Shown: positions 51,008 through 59,225 of the stretch, piece by piece
Layout: every line of letters starts with the position of its first letter
How positions within the stretch are numbered: the first letter of the stretch is position 1
DNA from: JBGTFE01 sp036403235
GTDB lineage: Bacteria > Acidobacteriota > Blastocatellia > Pyrinomonadales > Pyrinomonadaceae
Reading direction: 5' to 3'
DNA: 64,000 nucleotides
NCBI GenBank assembly: GCA_036403235.1
Contig: DASWRI010000065.1
Location: 62,001-126,000, forward strand
Position numbers and translations under genes: made by a program
Notes under the pieces: generated by a model
What the model was told of the DNA's origin: nothing
Database searches by the model: none
The model's input: only the letters and a program-made list of their open reading frames with translations

Positions 51008-51499
51008 TGATTTTCTCGCCTTGACCTCAAATTTAACGTCGAAGTCTTCGGGCAGTTTCGGAACGAGCAGCCATAAATCGTATCGGCTCAGTGCGCGGCA
51101 GACCGAGCCTTTCGGGTCGATATAGCTGATGCTCACAAGATATTGTTTTTTCGCCGCATCTTTTACAATTTCGTACTCAAGACCGAGCGGAAAGTCGCAG
51201 TAGCCGGAATTTATTTCGATGCCGAGCAGCGTCTGTTTGGCAAAATCGATTTTCTCGACGTTTTCGCGACAGCGCTCGCGGCTTTCGTCGCCGCGGATTG
51301 ATTTCAGGAAATTTTCCTCGTCTTTGATAACAACCGATTTCTCGTAAAAAATCTGGATGCAGCTTTGCATCTCAAACCGGTGCGTTCGGAGTTTTTCCTG
51401 CGCCGGAGCGGAAACGAGATAAAAAGCAAAAATAAAAAGGCAGAGTTTGAGAATCGAAATTCTCGTTTTGCCTTTTATCTTTTCACATTTGCGTTTCAT
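50996..51499 (-). CDS. Secreted hypothetical protein
   Basis: 167 residues. Signal peptide about 1-34 (basic start MKRKCEKIKGKTR, hydrophobic ILKLCLFIFAFYLV, cleavage SAPA/Q). The mature part has four Cys (MQSCIQIF, RERCREN, GYCDFPLG, SVCRALSRY), likely two disulphides in the periplasm. No family recognised. Both the signal-peptide DNA (hairpin 51431-51480) and the C-terminal codons (heptads 50983-51007) are repeat-derived. Confidence 0.65.
   Translation of the reverse strand: MKRKCEKIKGKTRISILKLCLFIFAFYLVSAPAQEKLRTHRFEMQSCIQIFYEKSVVIKDEENFLKSIRGDESRERCRENVEKIDFAKQTLLGIEINSGYCDFPLGLEYEIVKDAAKKQYLVSISYIDPKGSVCRALSRYDLWLLVPKLPEDFDVKFEVKARKSTEN
51431..51480. repeat. Hairpin inside signal-peptide coding region
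   Basis: 51431-51454 and 51459-51480 pair at about 18 of 22 positions around a 4-nt loop, with AAAAAGGCA/TGCCTTTT-type phrases. It covers codons of residues about 7-23 of the secreted protein. Confidence 0.7.
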
Positions 51500-51550
51500 T
51501 TTTAAACGTCGCCTTTAACCGCGCGCTTTTGGCAATAAATTCGTCCTGGC

Positions 51551-52690
51551 TTAAACAAACAAAGCGAATACTTCGTTTGAATAAACCATACCTTTACGCG
51601 TCAATTTCAGGCGATTCTCCAAAAGTTCAATCAAGCCCAAATCGCTGAAACGCGCTAAATCGACGGCCATCGTATCCGGCAGATTAATGCCGAAGCGGCG
51701 CTCGTATTCCTTCAAATCGAGGCCTTGTGCAAGACGTAGTCTTAGAAACGCAAATTCGGCTGAAAGTTGCTTTTTATCCAGCGCCAGCGCTTCGACGACG
51801 GGCGACGCTCCGCTTTCGACGAGCCGCACATATTCGCGCGTGTCGCGCTCGTTGGCGCGCCGGATTTGGCCGTCAAACGAATGAGCCGAAACGCCGAAAG
51901 CAAGAACGGGCTCGCACAGCCAGTATTTCGAATTATGTTTCGATTCAAAGCCGGGCAGCGAAAAATTCGAGATTTCGTATTGCCGGTAGCCGTTTGCGGC
52001 GGTTTTTTCAATCATCAGTTCGTACATTTCGCCTGCCAAATCTTCGTCCGGCAACGGCTGCCGACGGCTTCGAATCTGCTCGGCCAGAGGCGTTCCTTCA
52101 TGGATTTCCAGAAGGTACAGCGAAAGATGCTCGGGCTTTAATTTTAACGCTTCTGACAAATTTCTTTCCCAATCGGCGAGCGTCTGGCGCGGCAGTCCGG
52201 CGATTAAATCGAAACTGACGTTTTCAAAATTCGCCGCCCGCAAAAGCTCGATTGTTTCGCGCACGTCGGCGGCGGTGTGACGCCGTCCGAGCCTTTTCAG
52301 CTCGGTGTCGTCAAAAGTCTGCGCGCCGAAGCTTGCGCGGTTAACGCCCAAATTTCGATATTCCTTTAGAGTTTCGAGCGAGACTGTCGCCGGGTTCATC
52401 TCCATCGTAATTTCAGAATTTTTATCGACGGAAAGCTTTTTATAAATCGAGTCGAGAATTTTTTCGAGCTGGCGCGCCGATAAAAGCGAGGGCGTTCCGC
52501 CGCCGAAATAAATCGTGTCAATCTCGATTGCGGCTTGCGGCTTGCAACTTGCGTAATTTTGAATTTCATTTACAAGCGCCGCGACATAGCGCTCGACCGT
52601 GTCGTTATCCTTAAAAACATCGGTCGCAAAATCGCAGTATGAACAGCGCGAGCGGCAAAAAGGTATGTGAAGATAAACGCCTGATTTCAT
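51551..52690 (-). CDS. hemW: Heme chaperone HemW (radical SAM)
   Basis: 379 residues. Radical-SAM cluster motif HIPFCRSRCSYCDFATDVF (CxxxCxxC with HIPFC typical of HemW/HemN), then DTIYFGGGTPSLLSARQL, EMNPATVSLETLKEYRNLGVNRASFGAQTFDDTELKRLGRRH, GLPRQTLADWERNL and a HemW-type C-terminus. HemW delivers heme in the cytoplasm rather than oxidising coproporphyrinogen. The loop NYASCKPQAAI before strand IDTIYF is encoded by four TTGCGGC-type 7-nt repeats (52528-52555). Confidence 0.92.
   Translation of the reverse strand: MKSGVYLHIPFCRSRCSYCDFATDVFKDNDTVERYVAALVNEIQNYASCKPQAAIEIDTIYFGGGTPSLLSARQLEKILDSIYKKLSVDKNSEITMEMNPATVSLETLKEYRNLGVNRASFGAQTFDDTELKRLGRRHTAADVRETIELLRAANFENVSFDLIAGLPRQTLADWERNLSEALKLKPEHLSLYLLEIHEGTPLAEQIRSRRQPLPDEDLAGEMYELMIEKTAANGYRQYEISNFSLPGFESKHNSKYWLCEPVLAFGVSAHSFDGQIRRANERDTREYVRLVESGASPVVEALALDKKQLSAEFAFLRLRLAQGLDLKEYERRFGINLPDTMAVDLARFSDLGLIELLENRLKLTRKGMVYSNEVFALFV
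52528..52555. repeat. Four tandem heptads inside hemW
   Basis: TTGCGGC, TTGCGGC, TTGCAAC, TTGCGTA at exact 7-nt steps, in frame, encoding a surface loop. Total 28 nt. Confidence 0.85.
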
Positions 52691-52760
52691 CTCGTTTTAT
52701 TTTACGCCGAACTTAGCGGGAACAAAAACCGGCGCTCGACGTATTGATTTTCGGAAAATT

Positions 52761-53363
52761 ATGGAACAGATTTCTTATTACATCACCGCCGCCGCGTTTG
52801 CGATTATCATCATCTGCTGGTTTGTTTTTGCAGGAACTTTTTTTTTGAGAAAAAAACCGGACGCGGGCAAAGACAGCGTGCGCGCGCCGAAATCTTTTAT
52901 CGGGATAGCTTTGCAGGGAGTAGCTTTCGGACTCGTCTGGGCGCTTCACCGCACGCCTTTTCTTTCGCCGCTCATCGACAGCCAATACGCGCTGAACATA
53001 TTTTTTCAGATTTTAGCGATTTCGCTCGCCGTCGGCGCGGTCTGGATGGCAAATTCGGCGATTCGAACGCTCGGCAAGCAATGGAGCTTTCAGGCGCGCC
53101 TGATTGAAGACCACAAGCTCGTCACCGGCGGCGTTTATCAAATCGTTCGTCACCCGATTTACGCCGCGATGCTCGGAAAACTTCTCGCAACCGGAATAAT
53201 CCTGAGCCACTGGCTCGTTTTAATCATCGCCGTCGCCGTCTTTTTTATCGGCACGAAAATTCGCACCGTCGCGGAAGAAAAACTGCTCCGCGACGCTTTT
53301 CCCGAGGAATATGACGAATACGCCGAAAAAGTTCCGGCGTTTATTCCGTTTGTAAAGATTTAA
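52761..53363 (+). CDS. Isoprenylcysteine methyltransferase-like membrane protein
   Basis: 200 residues, five predicted membrane segments. The C-terminal ICMT/PEMT signature is clear: TGGVYQIVRHPIYAAMLGKLLATGII and a final EEKLLRDAFPEEYDEYAEKVPAFIP. Bacterial members methylate lipids or unknown substrates with SAM at the membrane. Divergent from hemW by 70 bp. Confidence 0.85.
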   Translation: MEQISYYITAAAFAIIIICWFVFAGTFFLRKKPDAGKDSVRAPKSFIGIALQGVAFGLVWALHRTPFLSPLIDSQYALNIFFQILAISLAVGAVWMANSAIRTLGKQWSFQARLIEDHKLVTGGVYQIVRHPIYAAMLGKLLATGIILSHWLVLIIAVAVFFIGTKIRTVAEEKLLRDAFPEEYDEYAEKVPAFIPFVKI

Positions 53364-53390
53364 GATTTTGCCCGTCACAGTAAGAGAAAT

Positions 53391-53519
53391 TAGCCACAGA
53401 GGGCGCAGAGATTTTAAGAAAGAATCAACCACAAATAACACGAATTACACTAATAAAATCTAAAATAATTTGTGTAATTCGTGTTATTTGCGGCTAAAAA
53501 TTCTCTGCATTCTTTGTGG
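53391..53519. repeat. Nested double hairpin between convergent genes
   Basis: Inner arms 53428-53450 and 53472-53495 (ACCACAAATAACACGAATTA against its complement, about 22 paired); outer arms CCACAGAGGGCGCAGAG (53394-53410) and CTCTGCATTCTTTGTGG (53503-53519), about 12 of 17. As at 27415, a CACAGAG phrase and an AATTACAC phrase are stacked. Confidence 0.85.
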
Positions 53520-53558
53520 TTAAAATTTTCGTGGAATTTCTCGTTTGGGCGTGGAAAA

Positions 53559-55892
53559 TCAATTTTCCAATTGATTCTCAAGCGAATTTTTCCAGGTCGT
53601 CTCAAGTTCGGGAACGGAAGCGGAAACGATTTGCGCGCCGCCGAAATTTATTTTCAAATCTTCGCCCGCGACTTTTCCGATAATCGTAAACGGGCAGTCG
53701 TTTTCGGCGGCAATCGTTTGGACTTCGCCTGATTTTTCCGGAGAAAAGCTGATTATGATGCGCGACGGCGTCTCGCCGAAAAGCGTCGATTCGGCCGCAA
53801 GATTCTCCTCTTTCAAATCGATTTCCGCGCCGATTGCTTTTTTATTCAAACACGAAAAACAGCTTTCCGCGATGGCAACAGCCAAACCGCCGTCGGATGA
53901 ATCGTGCGCCGATTTTAATAAAAATTTATCGGCTAGAGCGAGGCATGTCTGCTGAACTCGTTTTTCCAAATCCAAATCGATGACGGGAACTTCGCCGTTT
54001 TCAATCATCTCTGCGGTCGTTAAGCCCAGAATAATCTGCGCGTATTCGCTCGCCGCCAAATCGTCTTTTGTCTCGCCCAAAATCGCGATGATATCGCCTT
54101 GCGCCTTAAAGCCCTGCGTGACGATTTTGCGCACGTCGTCAATCAAACCGACCATCCCGATGGTCGGCGTCGGCAAAATTCCGCGGCCTTCGGTTTCGTT
54201 GTAAAACGAGACGTTTCCCGAAACAATCGGCGTTTCAAACGCTTCGCAGGCTTCGCTTATTCCGTCGACGACTTCGGAAAAACTCCACATCACCTCGGGA
54301 CGCTCGGGCGAAGCAAAATTCAGACAGTTCGTCACGGCAATCGGCCGCGCGCCGACGCAGACGTTGTTGCGCGCGGCTTCCGCGACAATCAATTTTGCGC
54401 CCATTTTCGGATTTATCGCCGCGAATTTTCCGTTTCCGTCGAGGCACATCGAGACGGCGCGCCTCGTTTCCTTGATGCGCACGACGGCCGCGTCAGCGCC
54501 CGGCAAAATTGCCGTGTTCGTCCGAACCATCGTGTCATACTGCTCGTAAACCCAGTGCTTCGAGCAAATATTCGGCGAAGCGAGAAGTTTTTTCAAAACT
54601 TGTCCAAAGTCCAAAGTTAAAGGTCTAAGATAGCTGTCCGGCCTTTGATTTTGGACTTTGGACTTTGGACTCATCGGACGCTCGTATTTCGGCGCTTCGT
54701 CGGTCAATTTATCGACCGGTAAATCCGCCATCAGCTCGCCGTTATGAAAAACTTTCAGCCGGTTGCCTTCGACGACGCGGCCGACGACGACGGCGTCCAA
54801 ATCCCATTTGTTGAAAATTTCGACAATTTGTTTTTCGCGCCCGCGATGCGCGACAATCAGCATCCGCTCCTGCGATTCCGAAAGCATCATTTCATACGCC
54901 GTCATATTGGTTTCGCGCTGCGGGACGAGCGTCAAATCGAGCTCCAAACCCGTTCCGGCGCGCGCCGCCATTTCGACCGACGACGAAGTAAGCCCGGCTG
55001 CGCCCATATCCTGAATTCCGGCAATCGCGCCCGAGCGCATCGCTTCGAGACACGCTTCGAGCAGAAGTTTTTCGAGAAACGGGTCGCCGACCTGAACCGT
55101 CGGTCGTTTTTCGAGCGCTTCATCGTCAAACTCGGCGCTCGCCATCGTCGCGCCGTGAATCCCGTCGCGCCCGGTTTTCGCGCCGACGTAAAGAACCGGA
55201 TTTCCGACGCCGGTCGCCTTACCGAAAAAGATTTGGTCTTTGCGGACGATGCCGAGAGCAAAAGCGTTAACCAGCGGATTTAAGCTGTAGGCGTCGTCGA
55301 AAACGACCTCGCCGCCGACCGTCGCCGTTCCGAAACAGTTACCGTAAAAACCGATTCCGGCGACACAGCCTTTAAGAATCGATTTATTGCGATTGCGAAC
55401 CGGGTCAGAACCGCCTGCGGTAGCGGGCGGGTCGGATGTTAACGAAAGAGACTCATTATCAACGGCAAGCCCGCCCGCTGCCGCAGATGGTTCCGACAAG
55501 CGTCCGAACCTGAGAGAATTCATCAAGGCAATCGGGCGCGCTCCCATCGTGAAAACGTCGCGCAAAATTCCGCCGACGCCGGTCGCCGCGCCTTGAAACG
55601 GCTCGATAAACGACGGGTGATTGTGCGATTCGACTTTGAAAGCAACGCACCAATCGTCGCCGATATCGACGACGCCCGCGTTTTCGCCCGGCGGAACGAT
55701 GACGCGTTCGCCCGTCGTCGGAAGACGTTTCAGGTGAACGCGCGAAGATTTGTAACTGCAATGCTCAGACCACATTACGCTGAAAACGCCGAGCTCGGTT
55801 AAGTTCGGCTCGCGGCCTAAAATTTGTTTGATTTTCTCGTATTCTTCCTCGGTCAGGTTGTGCTGCGCGACGATTTCCGGCGTGATTGACAT
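53559..55892 (-). CDS. purL: Phosphoribosylformylglycinamidine synthase subunit PurL, with repeat insertions
   Basis: Purine biosynthesis ATPase making FGAM; 777 residues against about 740 for B. subtilis small-type PurL. Conserved text runs throughout: IFSVMWSEHCSYK-like VFSVMWSEHCSYKSSR, ESHNHPSFIEPFQGAATGVGG, VGDPFLEKLLLEA, GIQDMGAAGLTSSS, SESQERML, and SAHDSSDGGLAVAIAES. Two repeats lie in frame: the 94-bp element (SEPSAAAGG...PPATAGGSD, about residues 132-163, after SLRFGRL), which adds about 33 residues, and a GTCCAAA heptad hairpin (SPKSKVQNQRPDSYLRPLTL) in the linker between the two AIRS-like halves, length-neutral relative to B. subtilis. PurS and PurQ are not in the window. Confidence 0.95.
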   Translation of the reverse strand: MSITPEIVAQHNLTEEEYEKIKQILGREPNLTELGVFSVMWSEHCSYKSSRVHLKRLPTTGERVIVPPGENAGVVDIGDDWCVAFKVESHNHPSFIEPFQGAATGVGGILRDVFTMGARPIALMNSLRFGRLSEPSAAAGGLAVDNESLSLTSDPPATAGGSDPVRNRNKSILKGCVAGIGFYGNCFGTATVGGEVVFDDAYSLNPLVNAFALGIVRKDQIFFGKATGVGNPVLYVGAKTGRDGIHGATMASAEFDDEALEKRPTVQVGDPFLEKLLLEACLEAMRSGAIAGIQDMGAAGLTSSSVEMAARAGTGLELDLTLVPQRETNMTAYEMMLSESQERMLIVAHRGREKQIVEIFNKWDLDAVVVGRVVEGNRLKVFHNGELMADLPVDKLTDEAPKYERPMSPKSKVQNQRPDSYLRPLTLDFGQVLKKLLASPNICSKHWVYEQYDTMVRTNTAILPGADAAVVRIKETRRAVSMCLDGNGKFAAINPKMGAKLIVAEAARNNVCVGARPIAVTNCLNFASPERPEVMWSFSEVVDGISEACEAFETPIVSGNVSFYNETEGRGILPTPTIGMVGLIDDVRKIVTQGFKAQGDIIAILGETKDDLAASEYAQIILGLTTAEMIENGEVPVIDLDLEKRVQQTCLALADKFLLKSAHDSSDGGLAVAIAESCFSCLNKKAIGAEIDLKEENLAAESTLFGETPSRIIISFSPEKSGEVQTIAAENDCPFTIIGKVAGEDLKINFGGAQIVSASVPELETTWKNSLENQLEN
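54602..54670. repeat. Heptad hairpin (GTCCAAA units) in frame inside purL
   Basis: GTCCAAA-type units on the left (54602-54625) pair with GGACTTT-type units on the right (54641-54670), the right arm having one extra unit. The whole structure is translated within PurL's interdomain linker. Confidence 0.9.
55404..55497. repeat. 94-bp in-frame inverted element, copy 2, inside purL
   Basis: Arms 55404-55431 and 55470-55497 (28 bp, 24 of 28 paired), loop 38 nt with CTCATTATCAAC shared with copy 1. Here the gene reads the opposite strand from copy 1, yet the phase relative to codons is the same and no stop occurs. It interrupts the conserved stretch between SLRFG and VAGIG of PurL. Confidence 0.95.
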
Positions 55893-55989
55893 TGCTTTTT
55901 TTCTCGGCTGAATTTAATAAAAGAAAGAGTTTATCGCAAAATGAAAATTTCGCACAAGCTTCAAAACTTATATGGCGATGTTTTTAAGC

Positions 55990-56077
55990 GAATTGCCCGC
56001 GAATAAACGCCAAAAGACGCGAAAGAAGAATAAGCGGCGAATTCTTCTTATTTTTTGCGTTTATTCGCGGGCAATTC
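55990..56077. repeat. GCGAATAAACGC-type hairpin
   Basis: 55990-56010 (GAATTGCCCGCGAATAAACG plus C) and 56057-56077 are exact complements over 21 bp; an inner AAGAAGAAT/ATTCTTCTT pair lies in the loop. Adjacent to the stop of the TlpA-type gene. Confidence 0.92.
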
Positions 56078-56079
56078 TT

Positions 56080-57105
56080 TTACTGAATCGCGACCGAAGA
56101 TAAGGCGTTTTCAATCCTGGATTTGAGGATTTGCGAATCGACAGCGCCGGTTTTGGCGTAGGAAACCTTTCCGTTCGTGTCGTATAAAACCAGAAAGGGC
56201 AGGCCGCCCGTCCAGAAAGGCATCAGCGAAAACATTCTATTTTTATTTTTGACGTGCAGAAGAAATGCGGGCATTTCGGCGTTCATTTCCTGCAAAAACG
56301 GCGAGACCTTTTTTAATTCTTCAGTGCTGTCGGTCGAAACGGTGATGATTTCGACGCCTTTCGGCTGAAATTCGTTATAAATCGCGATGAAAGCGGGAAA
56401 TTCCTCTCGGCAGGGCTTGCACCACGTCGCCCAGAATTTTATAAGGAGCGGCTGTTTTTTATCTTTGCTCGTTTGAATGAGTTTGCCGAGATTGATTTCG
56501 TCGATGGCCGCAACTTTCGGTACGGTTTTCGTCTCGGTCGCTTTCGAAGTCGACGGCGCGACGAGCTTTTCGATTTCCTGGCGCAAATCTTCGGTTTTGA
56601 CTTTGCCTTGTTTGAAATAAGCGGTTGCGCCTTTCGCGTCGAACAAAATCGTAAACGGCAGACCGCCCTGCCAGTCTTTTGAAACCGACATTATGGCGGC
56701 GTCCTCGTTTTGCGATTTGAGCAGATAGCCCGGCATTTCCGCTTTCATGTCGGCTAAAAATTTCGGTACGTCGCGGTTGATTTCGGCCAAATCGTCGAGC
56801 GAGATTGTAATAAAATCGATTTTTCCCTTAAAGTCCGCGCCGATTTTTACGAGGTCGGGAAATTCTTCGCGGCACGGGTCGCACCACGTCGCCCAGAAGC
56901 TGACGAGCAGCGGCTTGTCGTTCGGCTTGATTAAGCTTTTGAGTTTTATCTCGTCAATCTGCGTAACTTTCGGCAGCTTTGCGGGAGTCGCCGAGGTTTT
57001 CTGCGCGAGAGTTTGAGCCGAAAAGACAAAAGCCAAAATGAGAACAAAAAATAAAAACTTTATGTTCGTTCTCATTTTGGCTTGAATAAAAAATTTCGTA
57101 TTCAT
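56080..57105 (-). CDS. Tandem two-domain TlpA-like thioredoxin protein
   Basis: 341 residues, exported (hydrophobic segment about 14-32, SAQTLAQ). Two TlpA/ResA-type thioredoxin domains in a row: LLVSFWATWCDPCREEFPDL (about 68-87) and LLIKFWATWCKPCREEFPAF (about 222-241), each followed by a GGLPF cis-Pro region. Such proteins reduce periplasmic disulphides, for example in cytochrome c maturation. The first ATG overlaps the upstream stop (TAATG), indicating coupling; a second ATG at 57075 sits in an exact 16-bp inverted repeat that pairs it with the signal-peptide core codons. Confidence 0.9.
   Translation of the reverse strand: MNTKFFIQAKMRTNIKFLFFVLILAFVFSAQTLAQKTSATPAKLPKVTQIDEIKLKSLIKPNDKPLLVSFWATWCDPCREEFPDLVKIGADFKGKIDFITISLDDLAEINRDVPKFLADMKAEMPGYLLKSQNEDAAIMSVSKDWQGGLPFTILFDAKGATAYFKQGKVKTEDLRQEIEKLVAPSTSKATETKTVPKVAAIDEINLGKLIQTSKDKKQPLLIKFWATWCKPCREEFPAFIAIYNEFQPKGVEIITVSTDSTEELKKVSPFLQEMNAEMPAFLLHVKNKNRMFSLMPFWTGGLPFLVLYDTNGKVSYAKTGAVDSQILKSRIENALSSVAIQ
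57030..57083. repeat. Inverted repeat in signal-peptide coding region
   Basis: AAGCCAAAATGAGAAC (57030-57045) and its exact 16-bp complement (57068-57083). In the mRNA the internal ATG segment would pair with codons for VLILAF. Confidence 0.8.
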
Positions 57106-57701
57106 TAATTTTTAGAAGCGCGCTTGATTGAGCAGCCGATGGCGTAAGCGGTCGTTTTGGCGACGGTTTTTCCGGTCAGAGTCGCGTCAATCGCATCGCG
57201 CAGATAATTGACGGAAATGTTTTCGCCCGATTTGTCGTTGTCAATCGCGCCGTGATAGACGAGCACGTTTTTCTCGTTAAAATAAAACATCTCCGGCGTC
57301 ACGTTAGCGCCGAGCCGGTCGGCGATGACGTTTCCTTTATCAACCAGAACGGGAAATTTATAATGTTCGTCGGCGTGCGATTTTATCATTTCGAGCGATT
57401 CCGACGAATTGGAATTGATGCCGATAAAGTTGATTCCCTGTGCCTTGTAATCGGCCGCGAGCCTGGAAATTCTTTCGTTGTAACCGCGAACGACCGGGCA
57501 CTGCGCCGATACGAAAACGACGACAGTGCCGTTTTTGCCCTTCAAATCGTTAAATGATTGGCTTTTGCCGTTGGTGTCGGTCAAAGAAAAGTTTTCGATT
57601 GTCGCGCCGATTGCCAAATCGGCTTTAACGCCCGTCAGATTGAGCGAAACAAACGCCAGTAAAGCCGTAACAGTTATCAATAAAATGCCTTTCCGTTTCA
57701 T
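57105..57701 (-). CDS. AhpC/TSA-type redoxin (secreted, PRDX-like)
   Basis: 198 residues with signal peptide (1-about 27). Redoxin fold: GATIENFSLTDTNGKSQSF, VVVFVSAQCPVVRGYNERISRLAADY with a single active-site Cys in SAQCPVVRGY, PEMFYFNEKNVLVYHG, and the terminal AYAIGCSIKR motif that this subgroup carries, giving a possible resolving Cys. A strong AAGGAGAA ribosome site precedes the ATG. It is followed by the tandem TlpA protein with a 1-nt overlap, a periplasmic redox pair. Confidence 0.87.
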   Translation of the reverse strand: MKRKGILLITVTALLAFVSLNLTGVKADLAIGATIENFSLTDTNGKSQSFNDLKGKNGTVVVFVSAQCPVVRGYNERISRLAADYKAQGINFIGINSNSSESLEMIKSHADEHYKFPVLVDKGNVIADRLGANVTPEMFYFNEKNVLVYHGAIDNDKSGENISVNYLRDAIDATLTGKTVAKTTAYAIGCSIKRASKN

Positions 57702-57900
57702 AATCTTTCTCCTTTTTTTAGAACGAATGCGATGTTTTTAGTTTAACAATTTAACGATTTTCCGAATAAGTTTACAGCATTTCTACGCGAGCTAACCGGC
57801 AATGTTTCACCTAAATGACGATAGTCTGCGAGCTTAGATGCCCAAATCAAAGTTTTCGGCTCAAATTTTCCTAAACAGGATGACGGCGGAAGAATCTTCT

Positions 57901-59148
57901 TTAATTGAAAAGACGCGGCAGTCTTTTGTTTATGCTTTTCGGCAGAAGAATTTCCATCGCGTCGTCAACCGTCACGATTCCGGCGATTTCGCCCAAATCG
58001 TCGATTACGGGCAAAGCGAGCAGATTGTATTCGGCAATCGTGTGCGCGACTTCTTCGGCCGAATCGTTCGGGTGTGCAAACTGAAAGCTTCCGCGCATAA
58101 CCTGTTCCAAAACGTAAGTCGGGTCGGCTAAAATCAGACTGCGCAAACTTATCAAACCGACCAGCTTCCACGAATTTTCTTCCTCGACGACATACAGGTA
58201 ATAAATCATATTCGGCGTTTCCGCCATCTCGCGCAGACGCGCAATCGCCTGTGCGACCGTCAGATTTTTCGGAAAAACGACAAATTCGGTCGTCATCAAA
58301 CCGCCTGCCGTGTCGCTTTCAAATGGCATCAATTCGGCGACGTCGGCTTTTTCCTTGTCGTCCATCAAATTGAAAAGCTCCTGCGCCTTGTTCTTGTCCA
58401 TCTCGCCGAGCACGTCAACCGCGTCGTCCGGCGACATTTCTTCGAGAAGGTCGGCCGCGCGCTCTCCGTCGATGACTTCGAGAATCCGCGCCTGATTTTC
58501 CGTCGACATTTCTTCGAGCGTGTCGGCGGCGATTTCGTCGTCAAGGCTTTCGACGATTTCCGTCCGGTGAATCGGCGAGAGCGATTCGGCGAGCTGCGCG
58601 ATTTCGACCGGGTGAAGACGAGATAATTTGTCTTTTGAAGATTTGAGCTGAACCGCGCCGGCCGTTTTATCGGTCGCCAGATAACCGACGTCAGCCCAGT
58701 CGATAACCTCGACCGGACGCCGGCTGCCGTAAAAACCGGACGGCATCAGCCGGCGCAGAAATCCCTGAAGACTGACGTCCGCGCCCGTCACGTGCCATTT
58801 GCCGCCGACTTCGATTATCTGCACGTCGTTGACGCGCACGACGCGTTTGCCGTCAACATCGATTAATTGATTGTCTAAAACGTCTTTGGCAAGCAACACT
58901 TCGCCTTTGCGGCGTGTGAAAGGTTTGAGGTCGATAATTTCCGAGTTCATCCGCACGCCCTTTTCGCTGATGGAAGAAATTCGCGCGTGCCTGATAAAGA
59001 AATTGCGGCGGCGATAACGCCCGACAATCCCGATGACCGGCGGATACTCTTCTTCGCCGTAGCGCACGATAATATCTTTGACGACGGCAATTTTTTCGCC
59101 CTCGGCGTCAAAAACCGGACGACTTAAAATCTGCGACAGGTAGAGCAT
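57901..59148 (-). CDS. PRC-barrel / MgtE-N / CBS-pair protein
   Basis: 415 residues, soluble. N-terminal PRC-barrel-like part (SRPVFDAEGEKIAVVKDIIV) and a second PRC-like segment (LLAKDVLDNQLIDVDGKRVV), then MgtE N-domain helices (DEIAADTLEEMSTENQARILEVIDGERAADLLEEM, MSPDDAVDVLGEM) and two CBS motifs (about 270-400). The MgtE channel helices are absent, so it is a cytosolic magnesium-sensing-type protein without a transporter part. Confidence 0.85.
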   Translation of the reverse strand: MLYLSQILSRPVFDAEGEKIAVVKDIIVRYGEEEYPPVIGIVGRYRRRNFFIRHARISSISEKGVRMNSEIIDLKPFTRRKGEVLLAKDVLDNQLIDVDGKRVVRVNDVQIIEVGGKWHVTGADVSLQGFLRRLMPSGFYGSRRPVEVIDWADVGYLATDKTAGAVQLKSSKDKLSRLHPVEIAQLAESLSPIHRTEIVESLDDEIAADTLEEMSTENQARILEVIDGERAADLLEEMSPDDAVDVLGEMDKNKAQELFNLMDDKEKADVAELMPFESDTAGGLMTTEFVVFPKNLTVAQAIARLREMAETPNMIYYLYVVEEENSWKLVGLISLRSLILADPTYVLEQVMRGSFQFAHPNDSAEEVAHTIAEYNLLALPVIDDLGEIAGIVTVDDAMEILLPKSINKRLPRLFN

Positions 59149-59225
59149 GTTCTAAGGATAAACGAAGATTTAAAAAGCGGGAAGGAAGGAGCGAAGAAGC
59201 GGGAGAAATTTGTGCTTAAGAAGCG

